Assembly: GCA_003255025.1 (NCBI GenBank)
Contig: QANY01007891.1
Location: 712,558-776,557 of the forward strand
Reading direction: 5' to 3'
Source: Datisca glomerata
Lineage: Eukaryota > Streptophyta > Magnoliopsida > Cucurbitales > Datiscaceae
DNA length: 64,000 nucleotides
Under the pieces are notes generated by a model. That model was not told the origin of the DNA. It saw only the letters and a list, made by a program, of their open reading frames with translations, and ran no database searches. The position numbers and the translations under genes were made by a program. Below are positions 1 through 9,989 of the stretch, piece by piece. Position 1 is the stretch's first letter. Each line of letters begins with the position of its first letter.

Positions 1-132
1 TTCAATTGGGATTTACCTCACGGAATGAAACCAAACGAGCTCGAAATGACTTACTTGTTCGGGCTTTCTGCTCCGAGGGCGAACCCTCTCGTTGCCGTTT
101 CAACCAAGCGGATTATTTGTCCTCTTGTCTGA
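1..132 (+). CDS. CYP84A-type cytochrome P450, 3' end only
   Basis: Partial gene entering from the left edge; frame 1 is open for 43 codons to a TGA at 130-132. The peptide is the extreme C-terminus of a class II plant P450, after the heme-binding loop, with GMKPNELEMT, LFGLSAPRA and a final STKRIICPLV. It aligns residue for residue with the end of the complete P450 at 13555-15218, which has GMKPSELDMT, LFGLSAPRA and PTKRVICPL but ends with a seven-residue longer tail. Homology continues into the 3' non-coding DNA: about 170-300 resembles 15237-15360. This is therefore a tandem copy of the same CYP84A-type gene. The heme cysteine and I-helix lie outside the window, so whether this copy is intact is unknown. 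Confidence 0.88.
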   Translation, partial: FNWDLPHGMKPNELEMTYLFGLSAPRANPLVAVSTKRIICPLV

Positions 133-1296
133 GCATCGATAGGAGTAGTTAGCCAAACTGGCGTTTGGTAGCATTTTGTCATTAATTATTTTTTAATTCT
201 TTTGGAGTTTATAATTGCAGAAAGGGAAAAGTTCTAAATAGATTTTACTTAGAAATTTATTTTATACACCCAGTAAAGTTTATATAATGGAAAATGTTAC
301 TTGCAGAAAGGGAAAAGTTCTAAATAGATTTTACTTAGAAATTTATTTTATACACCCACTTAGAAATTTATCTTAACGTCGTTTGGTATGAAATTGTTAC
401 CCTTATCATCTTCTCCATATTTTCATATTGGGATTAGATACCTCCATGTTAAAGGAACCTAGGAATACTACTTTGGTTTAGAGTCAACTAATTACAGAAA
501 CGGGAAACACATGCACGATAATAATTGTTCAAAAGTTATAGCGGAAGTAGACTTTACTGGACCATTATTGAGAAATTGTTTCAGCAAAACTCTTTAGAGT
601 AAAAAAAAACAAAATTAAAACTCTTTAATTTTTTTTAACAAAATCATACATTTTTAACAGAAGAGATTACTAAAAAGTTCTCGTGATAAACATTGATTTA
701 ACAAAAAATTACTGTTAGACTCTAGTCTAATATTTTACCATTTAAACTCACACTCGACTAAAGTCTAGTAAAATAACTTATATTCTAGTCTATCCGTCAC
801 AAATTTTAACTAAAAAAATTTTAAAGCACAGAGGCAACTTAGTATTTTTCCCATATAATTTGAGAGAGAAAACTCTGCAATTCCACCTGCCACAACTACT
901 AGTGTGCTCAATCAAAGTTGCACTCGTATAATTTTGAAACTTTCAAATGCTTTAAAAATTAAAACTATGAGCTTCGGACCACATTCTTGCATTGGGATGG
1001 ATTGCGGTTGTTTATGGTACCGTTGGTACTATTACCGTAAAGTACCTCGTTAAAAGAATATTGTGAACAAATAAAAGTATTTTATTTATGGTACATAAGA
1101 TGTATGCAACAAATATAAGTTACCACTATAGAAGATCATAGATTGATATAGTTTAATGTAACCTGAGACTCAAAACTAGATTCACGGTTATATAATGAAA
1201 ATGGGAAAATTTATATTAGGTGAAATGGTTTGATAATGGTTTGTGGCTGAATCAAGGACACTTTATGTGTGTGAATAGGTTCATTATATTAAATAA
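133..1296. other. Intergenic region downstream of the partial P450
   Basis: About 1.15 kb of AT-rich DNA with no supportable gene. It contains the probable 3' UTR of the partial P450 and an 86-bp-period duplication listed separately. The rest shows only short A/T runs and no recognisable domain in any frame. Confidence 0.6.
215..358 (+). repeat. 58-bp perfect direct repeat, 86-bp period, in P450 3' region
   Basis: A 58-bp segment beginning TTGCAGAAAGGG and ending TACACCCA occurs at 215-272 and again, identical, at 301-358. A third partial copy of its ACTTAGAAATTTAT core follows at 358-372. The single-copy equivalent is present after the other P450 (about 15270-15345), so the duplication arose after the two P450 copies separated. 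Confidence 0.85.
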
Positions 1297-1301
1297 GGAT
1301 G

Positions 1302-1675
1302 TCATGCAGGATGGAAAAAAATATCACTTATAAATATATATATATAAATATANTTATAATTATATTCTATATATATTTAATATAACTATATTCAAAAATA
1401 AAGTCTATGTATGATTATATATGGCTTAGGATAATTTTAGAATGTTTTAGTTAGGAATTTTTGAGTTTTTTGAAGCCTAACAATAGACACTAATATTGTA
1501 ATTCAAAAATAGACTTGGTTTAATAAATTTTCAGAGATTGTATCTCTATTTTCCTCTATATTTTTGAAGGAGAGTTTGATGTCTAATTGATTAACTTTCG
1601 TGCGTAAATCAACAATTTTTAGAAAAGTTATTTTCAATTTATGTGCAAGTCTTTCTTGTAGATCTTCCTATATCA
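1302..1675 (+). repeat. 5' LTR of the gypsy-like element
   Basis: 374 bp ending TATCA directly before the primer-binding site. Its middle (about 1391-1515) matches 7337-7476, and its end (about 1512-1675) matches ~11855-12031. The start is TCATGCAGG where the 3' LTR has TGATGCATG, so the canonical TG is mutated in this copy. An AT-microsatellite with one N (1352) interrupts it. Confidence 0.78.
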
Positions 1676-1677
1676 AT

Positions 1678-1689
1678 TGGTATCAAAGC
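1678..1689 (+). promoter_or_regulatory. tRNA-Met primer-binding site of the gypsy-like element
   Basis: TGGTATCAAAGC lies 2 bp after the 5' LTR end. It differs by one base from the TGGTATCAGAGC that is complementary to the 3' end of plant initiator tRNA-Met, the usual primer for LTR retrotransposon minus-strand synthesis. Confidence 0.8.
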
Positions 1690-2070
1690 CAAAAATCTTG
1701 AGTGATGGCACCCAAAGACGCCTAGTCAACGAGATTCCAATAGAAGACACATATAAACATGACCGTGTGATAAAGTTGGAGCAACATGTGACGCGATTGA
1801 CGGAGAAGATTGCTACGTTCTTTGGCCAACCAAAATCAACACACGAATTGTAATCGTCCTTTAGCTCCTGTGTTTGATGGAAGTCTTCAGCCACGAGAGT
1901 ATCTAGATTGGATATGTACTCACTACAGGGAAAATAGTTTTTACTGACGGTTTTTTGCTCCTATACCAGCGGTTATAACTGCTGAAAAAAAAACTCTCAT
2001 GGATAATAAATAGCCAGCTATCTTGCTGCCGGAAAGGAGCTATTGAGGCAATTAAGTACCCGCCGAAGTA

Positions 2071-2290
2071 CCTATGCCGGCGGTCAACAACCGCCGGAAA
2101 GAGAAACAAAATTACTTTTCCTGGTGGTTAGAAAATGTCGGGAAAGTGATTCTAATGTTTTTCCAGCGGTTGGAAAACCACCAGGAAAGACATAGGTTCA
2201 TCTTTTCTAGTGGTTGGAAAACCGTCAGGAAAGAATCAAGTTATCTTTGCCGGCGGTTTGAAACTACCAGGAAAGATAATTTTCCAGCCT
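2071..2290 (+). repeat. CACTA left sub-terminal repeat array
   Basis: Four to five diverged copies of a ~55-bp unit built around (C/T)GGCGGT...ACCGCCGG / GGTGGTT...AACCACCAGGAAAG. Each unit is partly palindromic, as expected for transposase-binding sub-terminal repeats of CACTA elements. The short ORF across it is a by-product of the repeats. Confidence 0.65.
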
Positions 2291-2732
2291 ACCGCATACC
2301 GCACCTGTTTCGGTGCGTATGCGATAATTTTCCAATATAACGCGCCTGTTTGGGGGGTATGACAGAAATTTACCCACAAAAATAGTTTCTAACAATTTTA
2401 CACACATCCAGAACATTCACAACATCACTAACAAGATTCTCAATTAATAGAATATCTATTTTTCATTAATCTTCCATTACACTATGACAATTTAAATAAA
2501 AAATTTAATGAAGTTAATTGAGTCATATAAATGTTATACTATTATATCATTACAAGTTAGATGAATAAAAAAACTGAGCTTTGAAAATGAATAGACAAAG
2601 CCACCAATATCACGACTCTTCAAATTTCTAATAATAAAAAAATATCAACCTATTTAAGGTGTGAAGAAAAAAATAAGTATTTCATTTTACCTAGTTCTTA
2701 TAGAATCCTTCAATCTATTTCGTTATCCATAC

Positions 2733-4775
2733 TTAGCTCCCCCATATCAAACAAATCTCTAGGTTTTGTATGAATAACCACATACCACTCTTTTTCCAAT
2801 ACAATATGTAGTAATTCGGACATACATGTATTTTCTCATACCCAAGACCTAACTTTTTAATGAGCCTTTTCGCTTCGTAAAATGTCTCTGGAAGCTGAAC
2901 ACATTTGGGATAAGAATCATGCAATAAATCTAGAAGCACAGTCAAAGATTTATCACATCATCCATAAATACATTTAATATGATATATGATGAGTGTGTTT
3001 CACACTCATATTTTAGATAATCTTAACTTTAATTTTATTGGTTATTTGAGTTTTATTGTTTGATTTATGTTTATTTTTATTTGTATCTTATTGGTTAGAT
3101 ATTCAAATATATTTGGGTTAATTTTGAAAGATTCGGAAGTCAAAAATGTTGATAAAACAAGAAAAAGACGCATCTAGGTAGAATGGCTATCGTCGCGGCA
3201 CTAGCTATGCGATTCTGGCAGCAACCACAAGAAGCAGGCGTTGGCTTCCCAGCGTCGCGACGCTGGAGTGATTTTAGATTTTTTCTGTGATTTTTTTGCT
3301 CAAATTCAATCATTGACGAACTCTAATGTATAAATATAATACTTATTAGGATTCTTGGATGACTCTTTGGACGTGAAAGGCACTAAAGAAAGATTTTGGG
3401 AGATGAAACAAAGACGGATCCAATCGGGAGACGGATCTCAACTTCAATCCATCATCAAATCTAGTTTTTTCTTCTTTTTTCCTCTATGTTCATGAATATT
3501 ATCAGGATGTTGTATTATTCTAGTATGTTCTAAATTTTTCATCTAGGGCTATGACGTAGTCAAACCATGATTATTCATAAATTTTAGTTTTAATTCAATC
3601 GATGTTTATTCAGTATTATTGAGTGTTATAATCTGTTCTTAGTGTTTGTGATTGCCTGACCAACTATTGCATGATTTTTTATTTAATTCTGAGACTGATA
3701 AGTGATGATTAAATTTGCTCTTTATTTATAACATCATTAGAATTTCATAAGTTAGAGATTGTTCTAGTGTAGCAATTATAATTTTTTGTGGTCAATGAGT
3801 TTCAATTTATTTAATCTTGACAGAGATGTGGAATTAGTATTTTTGATTCATTGTTATCGATACTTGAGAAAGATTGATAATTACATTAGAGAAATTTGCA
3901 GTCAATAATTTGATAAACATTAATTGATTGAGATTTAGAATTTAGTACATGTTTGGTTTGGTGAAATTAAAAACCCTACAGCTTTTAACTATTGAAATTT
4001 GAATTATTTATCCTTATCAAGTATTAGTCTTTTTAGATCAATTTTTCATTCAAAAATCTCAAATTTTTATCATTCTCAATTAGAATTAAAGTATAGTTAA
4101 TTTAAATATTTTAATACCAATCAATCTTATGGACGATACTCTATTTTCATAAAAAATTTATTACTTAACGACAATAGTGTACACTTGCACTTTAGAAAAA
4201 TTATAACAATATAAATGCACTATAACTGACATCTTTGAATATTTTTAACACTAGGATATAATGACTGGTTACTATCTATAACTGAATCATAAAAATCTTG
4301 AGCTTCTAAGTCAAGTTCAACATCATTGGCTTGCTCACAATTATTCTCACCATCCGATTGTTCATAATCATCCTCAACTACATTTGTTTCTTGTGATGGA
4401 AAAAAAGTTCATTTCTCCTATGGTACTATCCCAAAAGCACCATGCAATAATTCATGCATATAATTGAAACCTTCAAATGCATGTGACATTATTGAGTTTA
4501 CACATGGTTCTTCACTTACTTGAACTTAACTAGTACTACCCAAAATAGTTTTCCTATGAAACACCTAACGAGTATTAACCTTTAGCAAATTCATTTCGAT
4601 TCAAGTGATCATTGACAACATCGTTACTAATCCACATACCACTTTCACATTTTTGACATGGACAATACATGTTCTCATCTTCATATGCCCTCTCAAAAGT
4701 AAATTAAAGAAAGTCACTTACCCCGTTCAAATATTCTTGACTAAATTTTGATTTTTGAATCCAACTCTTATCCAT
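2733..4775 (-). pseudogene. TNP2-type CACTA transposase remnant, split by a solo LTR
   Basis: The ATG at 4775-4773 opens MDKSWIQKSKFSQEYLNGVS, the transposase-associated domain of plant CACTA TNP2 proteins. After a stop the zinc-binding part follows (NMYCPCQKCESGMWISNDVV, then NDHLNR, ~4680-4580). Further downstream, 4255-4214 encodes KYSKMSVIVHLY and 2980-2940 encodes the next block ending CDKSLTVLLDLLHDSYPKC, followed by FYEAKRLIKKLGLGYEKIHV and CPNYYILYWKK. These are TNP2 family landmarks in the right order. Multiple stops occur, and everything after about residue YWKK is lost, so the catalytic region is absent. A solo LTR separates the last two blocks. Confidence 0.85.
2987..4208 (+). repeat. 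Solo LTR (1222 bp) inside the CACTA transposase
   Basis: Starts TGATGAGTGTG and ends TTATAACA, with identical 5-bp ATATA target duplications at 2982-2986 and 4209-4213. Deleting the LTR plus one ATATA rejoins the TNP2 reading frame exactly on the minus strand, which independently fixes both boundaries. Internal text such as CTAGGGCTATGACGTAGTC and the terminal GTACACTTGCAC block is LTR-like. No internal retroelement genes remain, so the element has collapsed by LTR-LTR recombination. Confidence 0.85.
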
Positions 4776-6600
4776 TGTAATAAGATTTCTAGATATATTC
4801 ATATATAAAATTAAAGTTATCACTATTCTTTATTACATTATCCAAGTAAATCACAATCAATTAACACCAAGAAAAAAATTACCCAAATCCTAAACTTACC
4901 AAAAATCTTAAAAGAAAGAAATAAGAGTTCTAACTTATTAAAATCTATACAAATTTTATCATAGTCCACCCATTTCCCTTTTAAACTCAATTAGTCCCAC
5001 CAATTAGATCTAAATCAACAAAATATTAACTAAACAACATCTAATAAAAACGTTATGGAAAAACAGGAAATCTATAATCTTTAAGAAAAAAATCACATTT
5101 ACATATAAACATATCATATTTCTTAATCACGATATCCAAGTAAACCACAATCAATTAACACCAAGAAAAAAAATTAACCAATATCCTAAACTCACTAAAA
5201 ATTTCTTAAAATAAAAAAATAAAAGTTCTAAAATTATTAAATCTATACATATTTCATCATCATCCACCATTATTTTTCTTCATCCTCAATTAGTGTCACT
5301 AATAAGATTCAAGTTAACAAAATAATAGCAAAAAATCTAATATAAAATTTAAGCAAAAAAAGGAAATCTATAATCTTCAAACAAACAAAAATCACATGCA
5401 ACCAATGAGTATGTATGAATATTAGTTCACAATCATTAATGAAACTCTAAACCAAAACATTAACAACCCATATAAAATCAAAATCAAACTCACAATAGTT
5501 AAAAAATTAAACAAAAAAACTTACCTCTAAGGTTTCAATGGAGACAAAAAAATAGAGAAATTCGTAGATAGAGAGGAGAACTACTAGAGATGAGAGAACC
5601 AGTGAAGATAGGGGGAGAGACGGGCAGAGAGAGAGGGGGAAGGTAGTGAGTGAGAGAGGGAGGTGAGGAAGAAGTGAGTTTGAAAGGGAGGACACGCCAG
5701 TTAGGGGTGATATATCACCCACTCGAAAAGACGTCGTTTCGATTAAAAACCACTGATATTTCCCGGAGGTTATGGAACCAACGGTATAGGTACAAATATT
5801 AGATAAATAATCTATACCTGCCGGTATAGGTCATTAAAACAGCCAGTATTTCCCGGAGGTTATGGAACCGTCGTGAAAAGTTTAAAAAATAAAAACTTTT
5901 CCCATCTGTTTATTTTCCATCAGAAAAGAACTGCCGAGAAAAATGTGCTTTTTGGTAGTGATGGTAGAGAAAATTTTGGACTTCAAGGAAGTTCTAGAAG
6001 ATAAGGTGGCACTTGTGGCAAGAAGCCTTTAGGGAAGGACAAAGGCATGGTGGTAATATCTAAAACTTACTCATATCAGATTAAGAAAGTAAAAATATTG
6101 TTGAATGAGAGAAGATGAAAACTAAGTTGCATTCTGAGTTTTTATCTTATAATTTTCAGAGGATGGCATATCATAAGTTACAGAATTTACGACAAGGCAC
6201 GCGAACATTGTTAAGGTATATTTGATGAATTTTTTCAACTCTTGGAGAGAAATAACATAGGAGAACTAGAGGAAAAGTTGGTGTCAATGTATATCAAAGT
6301 ATGCATTCTCGATTTCAAGGCGTTTATCAATTTTATCCACATTTTATTCCATAGGCATATAATAGGGCAATGCAATCATAAAGATAATTATTGCACAAGT
6401 TAATAAACCTCAAGAATGCTCATCTTAGTATTAACACAAAGAATCACCCCTCTATAAGCATTCAAACTACAAATTTTTCAACATCAACAAATCAATAGAC
6501 TATTATGAACGTTGAAGCCTCCCTAGAAATAATATGAACAGTACTGTAATTTTAGAGAATCCAAGCATGGGAAAGTTCTTTATGGAAAGACAACGATGTA

Positions 6601-7216
6601 GATGGTGAGTTTTCCATTGACAACCGTGAAGACATGGGTGAACAATCAAGTGATATCGATATTAAAAAAAATATTTTTACGATGATCAAGTAATTGATCA
6701 AGTTTAAGTGATCAAGTGATGTGTCAATCATTTAAAGGTTGATGTTTTCATACTCATTAAAATATTTTAATATACCAACTTTCAAATGATTGACATATCA
6801 TTTGGTCACTTAAAACTTGATCAATTACTTGGTCATTATAGAATTACTCTATTATAAACATTTTTTTTATTTTTGTGAAGATATCATTAAAGAGCACACA
6901 TATAAAGTTATCGACCAATTGAGAGTAGTCATTGTCTTGAGATGGAGTCAGTAAAAAAATTAGATGTTGATTTAAATAAGTGCCAAATTCAAGAAGTTAT
7001 TCCATTAGAATATGTGGATTTTGTTGGAGTCAAAGATTTTTTTATGATTCGGGATTTTCATCTTGTCATCATATTGCAATTCAAGAATAGAATGACGGCT
7101 ACTAAAAAATCTTTTCATATGGAGAATACATTGACCATCAAGTATCTTGTCAAGTAGAGTGAGAGATTTCAATTCTAACCACAAAACTTGAGGGACCAAT
7201 TTTTCCAAACAGAGAA
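6601..7216 (+). other. Gypsy-like internal region before the 3' LTR
   Basis: No recognisable protein domain. Contains a short inverted pair (TTGATCAAGTTTAAGTGATCAAGTGAT near 6698 and ATCATTTGGTCACTTAAAACTTGATCAATTACTTGGTCA near 6797) that could form a hairpin. A purine-rich AAACAGAGAA at 7207-7216 directly precedes the 3' LTR and is the likely polypurine tract. Confidence 0.5.
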
Positions 7217-7476
7217 TGATGCATGATGGAAAATAAGAATCACTTAAAGGAATATTTGTTATATTTTAGTCAATTTTTTATAATTCTTGGAGTATTAGAT
7301 AAAATTAGTTATTTTCCTTATTTATATGAAATATTAGGATTCAAAATTCAAAAATAAATTCTATATATGATCATATACGGCTTAGGCTACTTTTAGAATG
7401 TTATAGTTAGGATTTTTTGGTATTTTTGAAGACTATAAATAGACATTAATATTGTAATCGAAAAATAGACTTGATT
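7217..7476 (+). repeat. 3' LTR of the gypsy-like element, left half
   Basis: Starts TGATGCATGATGG after a purine-rich tract and matches the 5' LTR through AATAGACTTGATT, where a copia element interrupts it. The remaining ~180 bp of this LTR is at ~11852-12031. Confidence 0.75.
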
Positions 7477-7840
7477 TGTTAAGGCACTAAGCTAGTGGCA
7501 GCACCATCATCGTCTTCCTGGTCAATTTCTCAGTCAATGAGGTGCCCTGTCATCTAGCTTGCTCCATATCACCTTGGGCTTAAGCTTCATCCTCACTCTG
7601 ACAACTCACCTTGGTTGTTAGTATGGTTTTTCAATTGGATTATCGTGCTTACACGTGGTGTATTTCTGGGCTGCAAGCGTAGTGCCCTTTGTAACAAATA
7701 AATATTCATTCTTCCTCTTCTGTACTGATGTACTGTATTATATACCTAATTCTTAGATTTAGTGTAAAAAGATTTGATAATTTTGCTGCTATCTTATAAC
7801 AAGCTTTTCATCTCTCTTCTATTTTCTTTCAAGTTTAACT
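7477..7840 (+). repeat. 5' LTR of the copia element
   Basis: 364 bp, TGTTAAGGCACTAAGC to AAGTTTAACT. Versus the 3' LTR it carries an extra ~20 bp (around 7675-7700, GCAAGCGTAGTGCCCTTTG) and scattered substitutions, so the insertion is not recent. Confidence 0.85.
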
Positions 7841-7852
7841 TGGTATCAGAGC
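7841..7852 (+). promoter_or_regulatory. tRNA-Met primer-binding site of the copia element
   Basis: Perfect TGGTATCAGAGC immediately after the 5' LTR, complementary to the initiator tRNA-Met 3' end. Confidence 0.88.
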
Positions 7853-7856
7853 CATT

Positions 7857-8830
7857 ATGGCGTCCTCAGATTCAAACTCTCAAAATAGAAAGAACTATGA
7901 AAATTCTGTCAAAAATACCTTTGAACTCAATCCTTTTTCGAACATTCTTAGATCAACATTGTCCATCAAACTAGACAGAGACAATCATATTCTATGAAAA
8001 GCCCAAGTAGTACCAGCCATTATCGGGCATGGTCTAAGTGAATTTATACTTGATGCATCTGTAAAACCAATCAAAAATGTCGAAGATGGCTCACTCAACC
8101 CTGAATACATACAGTGGGTTAGAAGTGATCCACTCTTTCTCAGTTGGCTCAGATCAACCATGAGTGGGGTGCTAGGTTCAATTTGACAGTATGAAACCTC
8201 AAGGGGGCTTTGGCTTGCCTTAGAGAGAATTTATGCAAGCAGGTAAAAAGCTAAACTGCTTAGTCTAAAAAGCTCTCTGTACATCAGAAAAAGGATGAGA
8301 GGTACATACTTGACTATATAGATATTAAGAGAACTATTGGAGATCAACTCTTTGCTGCAGGTGATGCAATCAGTGAGCAGGATCTTATTTTGCATATTTT
8401 GAATGGGCTACCAGCCGAATTTGATCCCATTGTAGTCAAAATCTCTTCTAGGACCGATAACCTCTCTATTGAGGAAGTTCAGTCTCTCTTACTCATCCAT
8501 GATTCAAGAATAGACAAGCAAAATTCAAAAAGAGAAGTAACTTTAAAGGCATGTGCAAACCTGACTCAAAATACTGGTGGTTTTAACAAAAAGCTTGGTA
8601 ACAACCAACAACAGCAACAATGGAGTTTTAGCCCAAACAATCAGAACAACAGAAATTTTAGAAGTAGACATTAAAACTTCAGAGGAGGTCGAAGAGGTGG
8701 TCGAGATGGAAGACAAAATGAAAGAGCGGTCTGTCAAGTATGCAGTAAGGTTGGTCACAGTGCTGCATCTTGTTGGTTCAGATTTGATAAGGCATATCAA
8801 GTACCTCCCCAAGCTCATTTCACCTTTGGT
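7857..8830 (+). pseudogene. Copia gag (UBN2 type) with zinc knuckle, broken
   Basis: ATG at 7857 (MASSDSNSQN) opens a copia gag. Conserved pieces are LNPFSNILRSTLSIKLDRDN, YIQWVRSDPLFLSWLRSTMS, then ILNGLPAEFDPIVVKISSR and LSIEEVQSLLLIHDSRI. A glutamine/asparagine-rich linker and a glycine/arginine stretch (NFRGGRRGGRDGRQNE) precede a CCHC zinc knuckle CQVCSKVGHSAASCWFRFD near 8734-8790. In-frame stops interrupt it (around 7995, 8187, 8252 and 8673). Gag would package the RNA in virus-like particles. It is non-functional here. Confidence 0.88.
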
Positions 8831-8879
8831 CAGCTTCTAGCTCAACATGCTCCACCATCCTTCCACACCAACTTCAATC

Positions 8880-9235
8880 CAACAGCTTATGCCGTAAGCT
8901 CAGAATATGGCCCAGACAACACCTGGTATGCAGACAGTGCAGCAACTCATCATGTAACCTCTGATCTGCAGAACCTTGGGCTAGCAAATGACTACCATGG
9001 AAATCACAAGCTCACTATGGGTAATGGTAAGCAGCTTAAGGTCATTCATATTGGTAATAGCTCCTTCCCTTCCTCTTTGTACTCTCTGAACTTTAAAAAC
9101 AAGCTTAGAATTCCCTAAATTACAAAGAATCTAATAAGGGTATCAAAGTTAACCTTTGATAATCCTGTTTATGATGAGTTTCACTCCAATCTTTGCTATG
9201 TGAAGGACCTAGCCACGGGAAAGATTGGAGTGAAA
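8880..9235 (+). pseudogene. Copia protease and start of pre-integrase region
   Basis: Reads NTWYADSAATHHVTSDLQNL and LTMGNGKQLKVIHIGNSS, the copia aspartic protease. The catalytic triad is DSA here where the family has DSG. It continues through a stop into FDNPVYDEFHSNLCYVKDLATGK, the GAG-pre-integrase segment. Both the changed active-site glycine and the stop argue against activity. Confidence 0.8.
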
Positions 9236-9243
9236 CTATTAGT

Positions 9244-9350
9244 GGTATGCCTTTAGTACTGCTACCTACCTTCCCTATTAATGGTATGCCTTTAGTACTG
9301 CTACCTACCTTCCCTATTAATGGTATGCCTTTAGTACTGCTACCTACCTT
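9244..9350 (+). repeat. 39-bp tandem repeat, about 2.7 copies, in the copia polyprotein
   Basis: Unit begins GGTATGCCTTTAGTACTGCT and continues ACCTACCTTCCCTATTAAT; copies start at 9244, 9283 and 9322. The copies are identical where they overlap. 39 bp is 13 codons, so the expansion does not shift frame. Confidence 0.9.
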
Positions 9351-9851
9351 ATAATAGGTTACCCACGGCCACCCTCAGTTGTATCTCACCTTATCAAGCA
9401 CTTTTTAATAGAAAACCTGATTACATGTTTCTAAAAGGCGTTTGGTTGTGCATGCTTCCCTCATTTAAATCCCTAAAACACCCACAAATTGGCTTTTAGG
9501 TCTTCCTTGTGTGTATTTTTAGGTTATTCTTTTAATCATAAGGGTTACTTGTGTATACATCCTTTAGGCAGAATTTTCACAGCTATTTATGTTATTTATT
9601 ATGAAAATCTATTTTCTTTCATTACTGGTTTACTGTATAAATATCATTCTTTCTTGTTTGTTATTGAGGCTAATTTACCTTCTTGGTCTGTTCCATCTAT
9701 GCCTCTAACCCTACCTGCAGGTGCTTCTATTTTTTATTCTTCAACTCATTCAAGCTCACCACCCCATGTCTCACCTTCAGGTACTTTAGTTCCTACTGCC
9801 CCCATACACTCTCCCTATTCTACTAATCTTAACAGACACAGCATATCTTAG
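9351..9851 (+). pseudogene. Copia integrase C-terminal remnant
   Basis: VVSPYQALFNRKPDYMFLKG is followed, after a stop and frame change, by SLCVFLGYSFNHKGYLCIHP and LGRIFTAIYV. This matches the LFGYS..HKGY..LD motif after the copia integrase core. The DDE core between the protease and this point is missing, so the element cannot encode its own integrase. A proline/serine/threonine-rich linker (to 9851) follows, as usual before the reverse transcriptase. Confidence 0.8.
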
Positions 9852-9989
9852 CAAGAAACTATTCCCACTCCTATCACTAATGCTTATCTTATGGTTACAA
9901 GGGCTAAGGCAGACATAAGAAAACCCAAGGTCTATACTACTATACTATCTCAATCTGGTCATACTACGCCTGCGATAATCATATAGGCT

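Larger units (their letters stand above)
1921..5960 (-). mobile_element. CACTA (En/Spm) DNA transposon inserted in the gypsy gag
   Basis: Begins CACTACAGGGAAAA at 1921 and ends TTTTTGGTAGTG at 5960, giving inverted CACTAC ends. Sub-terminal arrays, typical of CACTA elements, are present at both ends. On the left (about 1945-2300) is a recurrent motif like TTTTCC(A/T)G(C/T)GGTTGGAAAACC(A/G)(C/T)CAGGAAAG in alternating orientation; on the right (about 5750-5940) are two copies of TTTCCCGGAGGTTATGGAACC. Removing 1921-5960 joins the gag reading frame of the host element. The 3-bp flanks are ACT and ATG, so the expected 3-bp target duplication is not preserved. Remnants of a TNP2-type transposase lie inside on the minus strand. 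Confidence 0.85.
1706..6600 (+). pseudogene. Gypsy-type gag remnant, split by the CACTA insertion
   Basis: Left part (about 1720-1920) reads RRLVNEIPIE, a leucine-spaced KLEQHVTRLTEKIAT stretch and then PVFDGSLQPREYLDWICT. Right part (from 5961) continues in the same frame with MVEKILDFKEVLEDKVALVA, then degenerate pieces such as KLQNLRQGTR and GELEEKLVSMYI. This order (DG..P..YLDW..ME..F.....D..KV.LVA) is the retrotransposon gag/UBN-type core of plant Ty3/gypsy elements. Frameshifts and stops follow after about 6050 and no zinc knuckle is clearly preserved. The gene is dead. Confidence 0.72.

Noticed and set aside
5507..5722. Leucine/serine-rich minus-strand ORF near the CACTA right end
   Set aside because: Translation of a purine-rich GAGAGA tract; low complexity and inside the transposon.
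6942..7157. 71-codon ORF in the gypsy internal region
   Set aside because: No homology recognised and sits in decayed retroelement DNA; likely chance.
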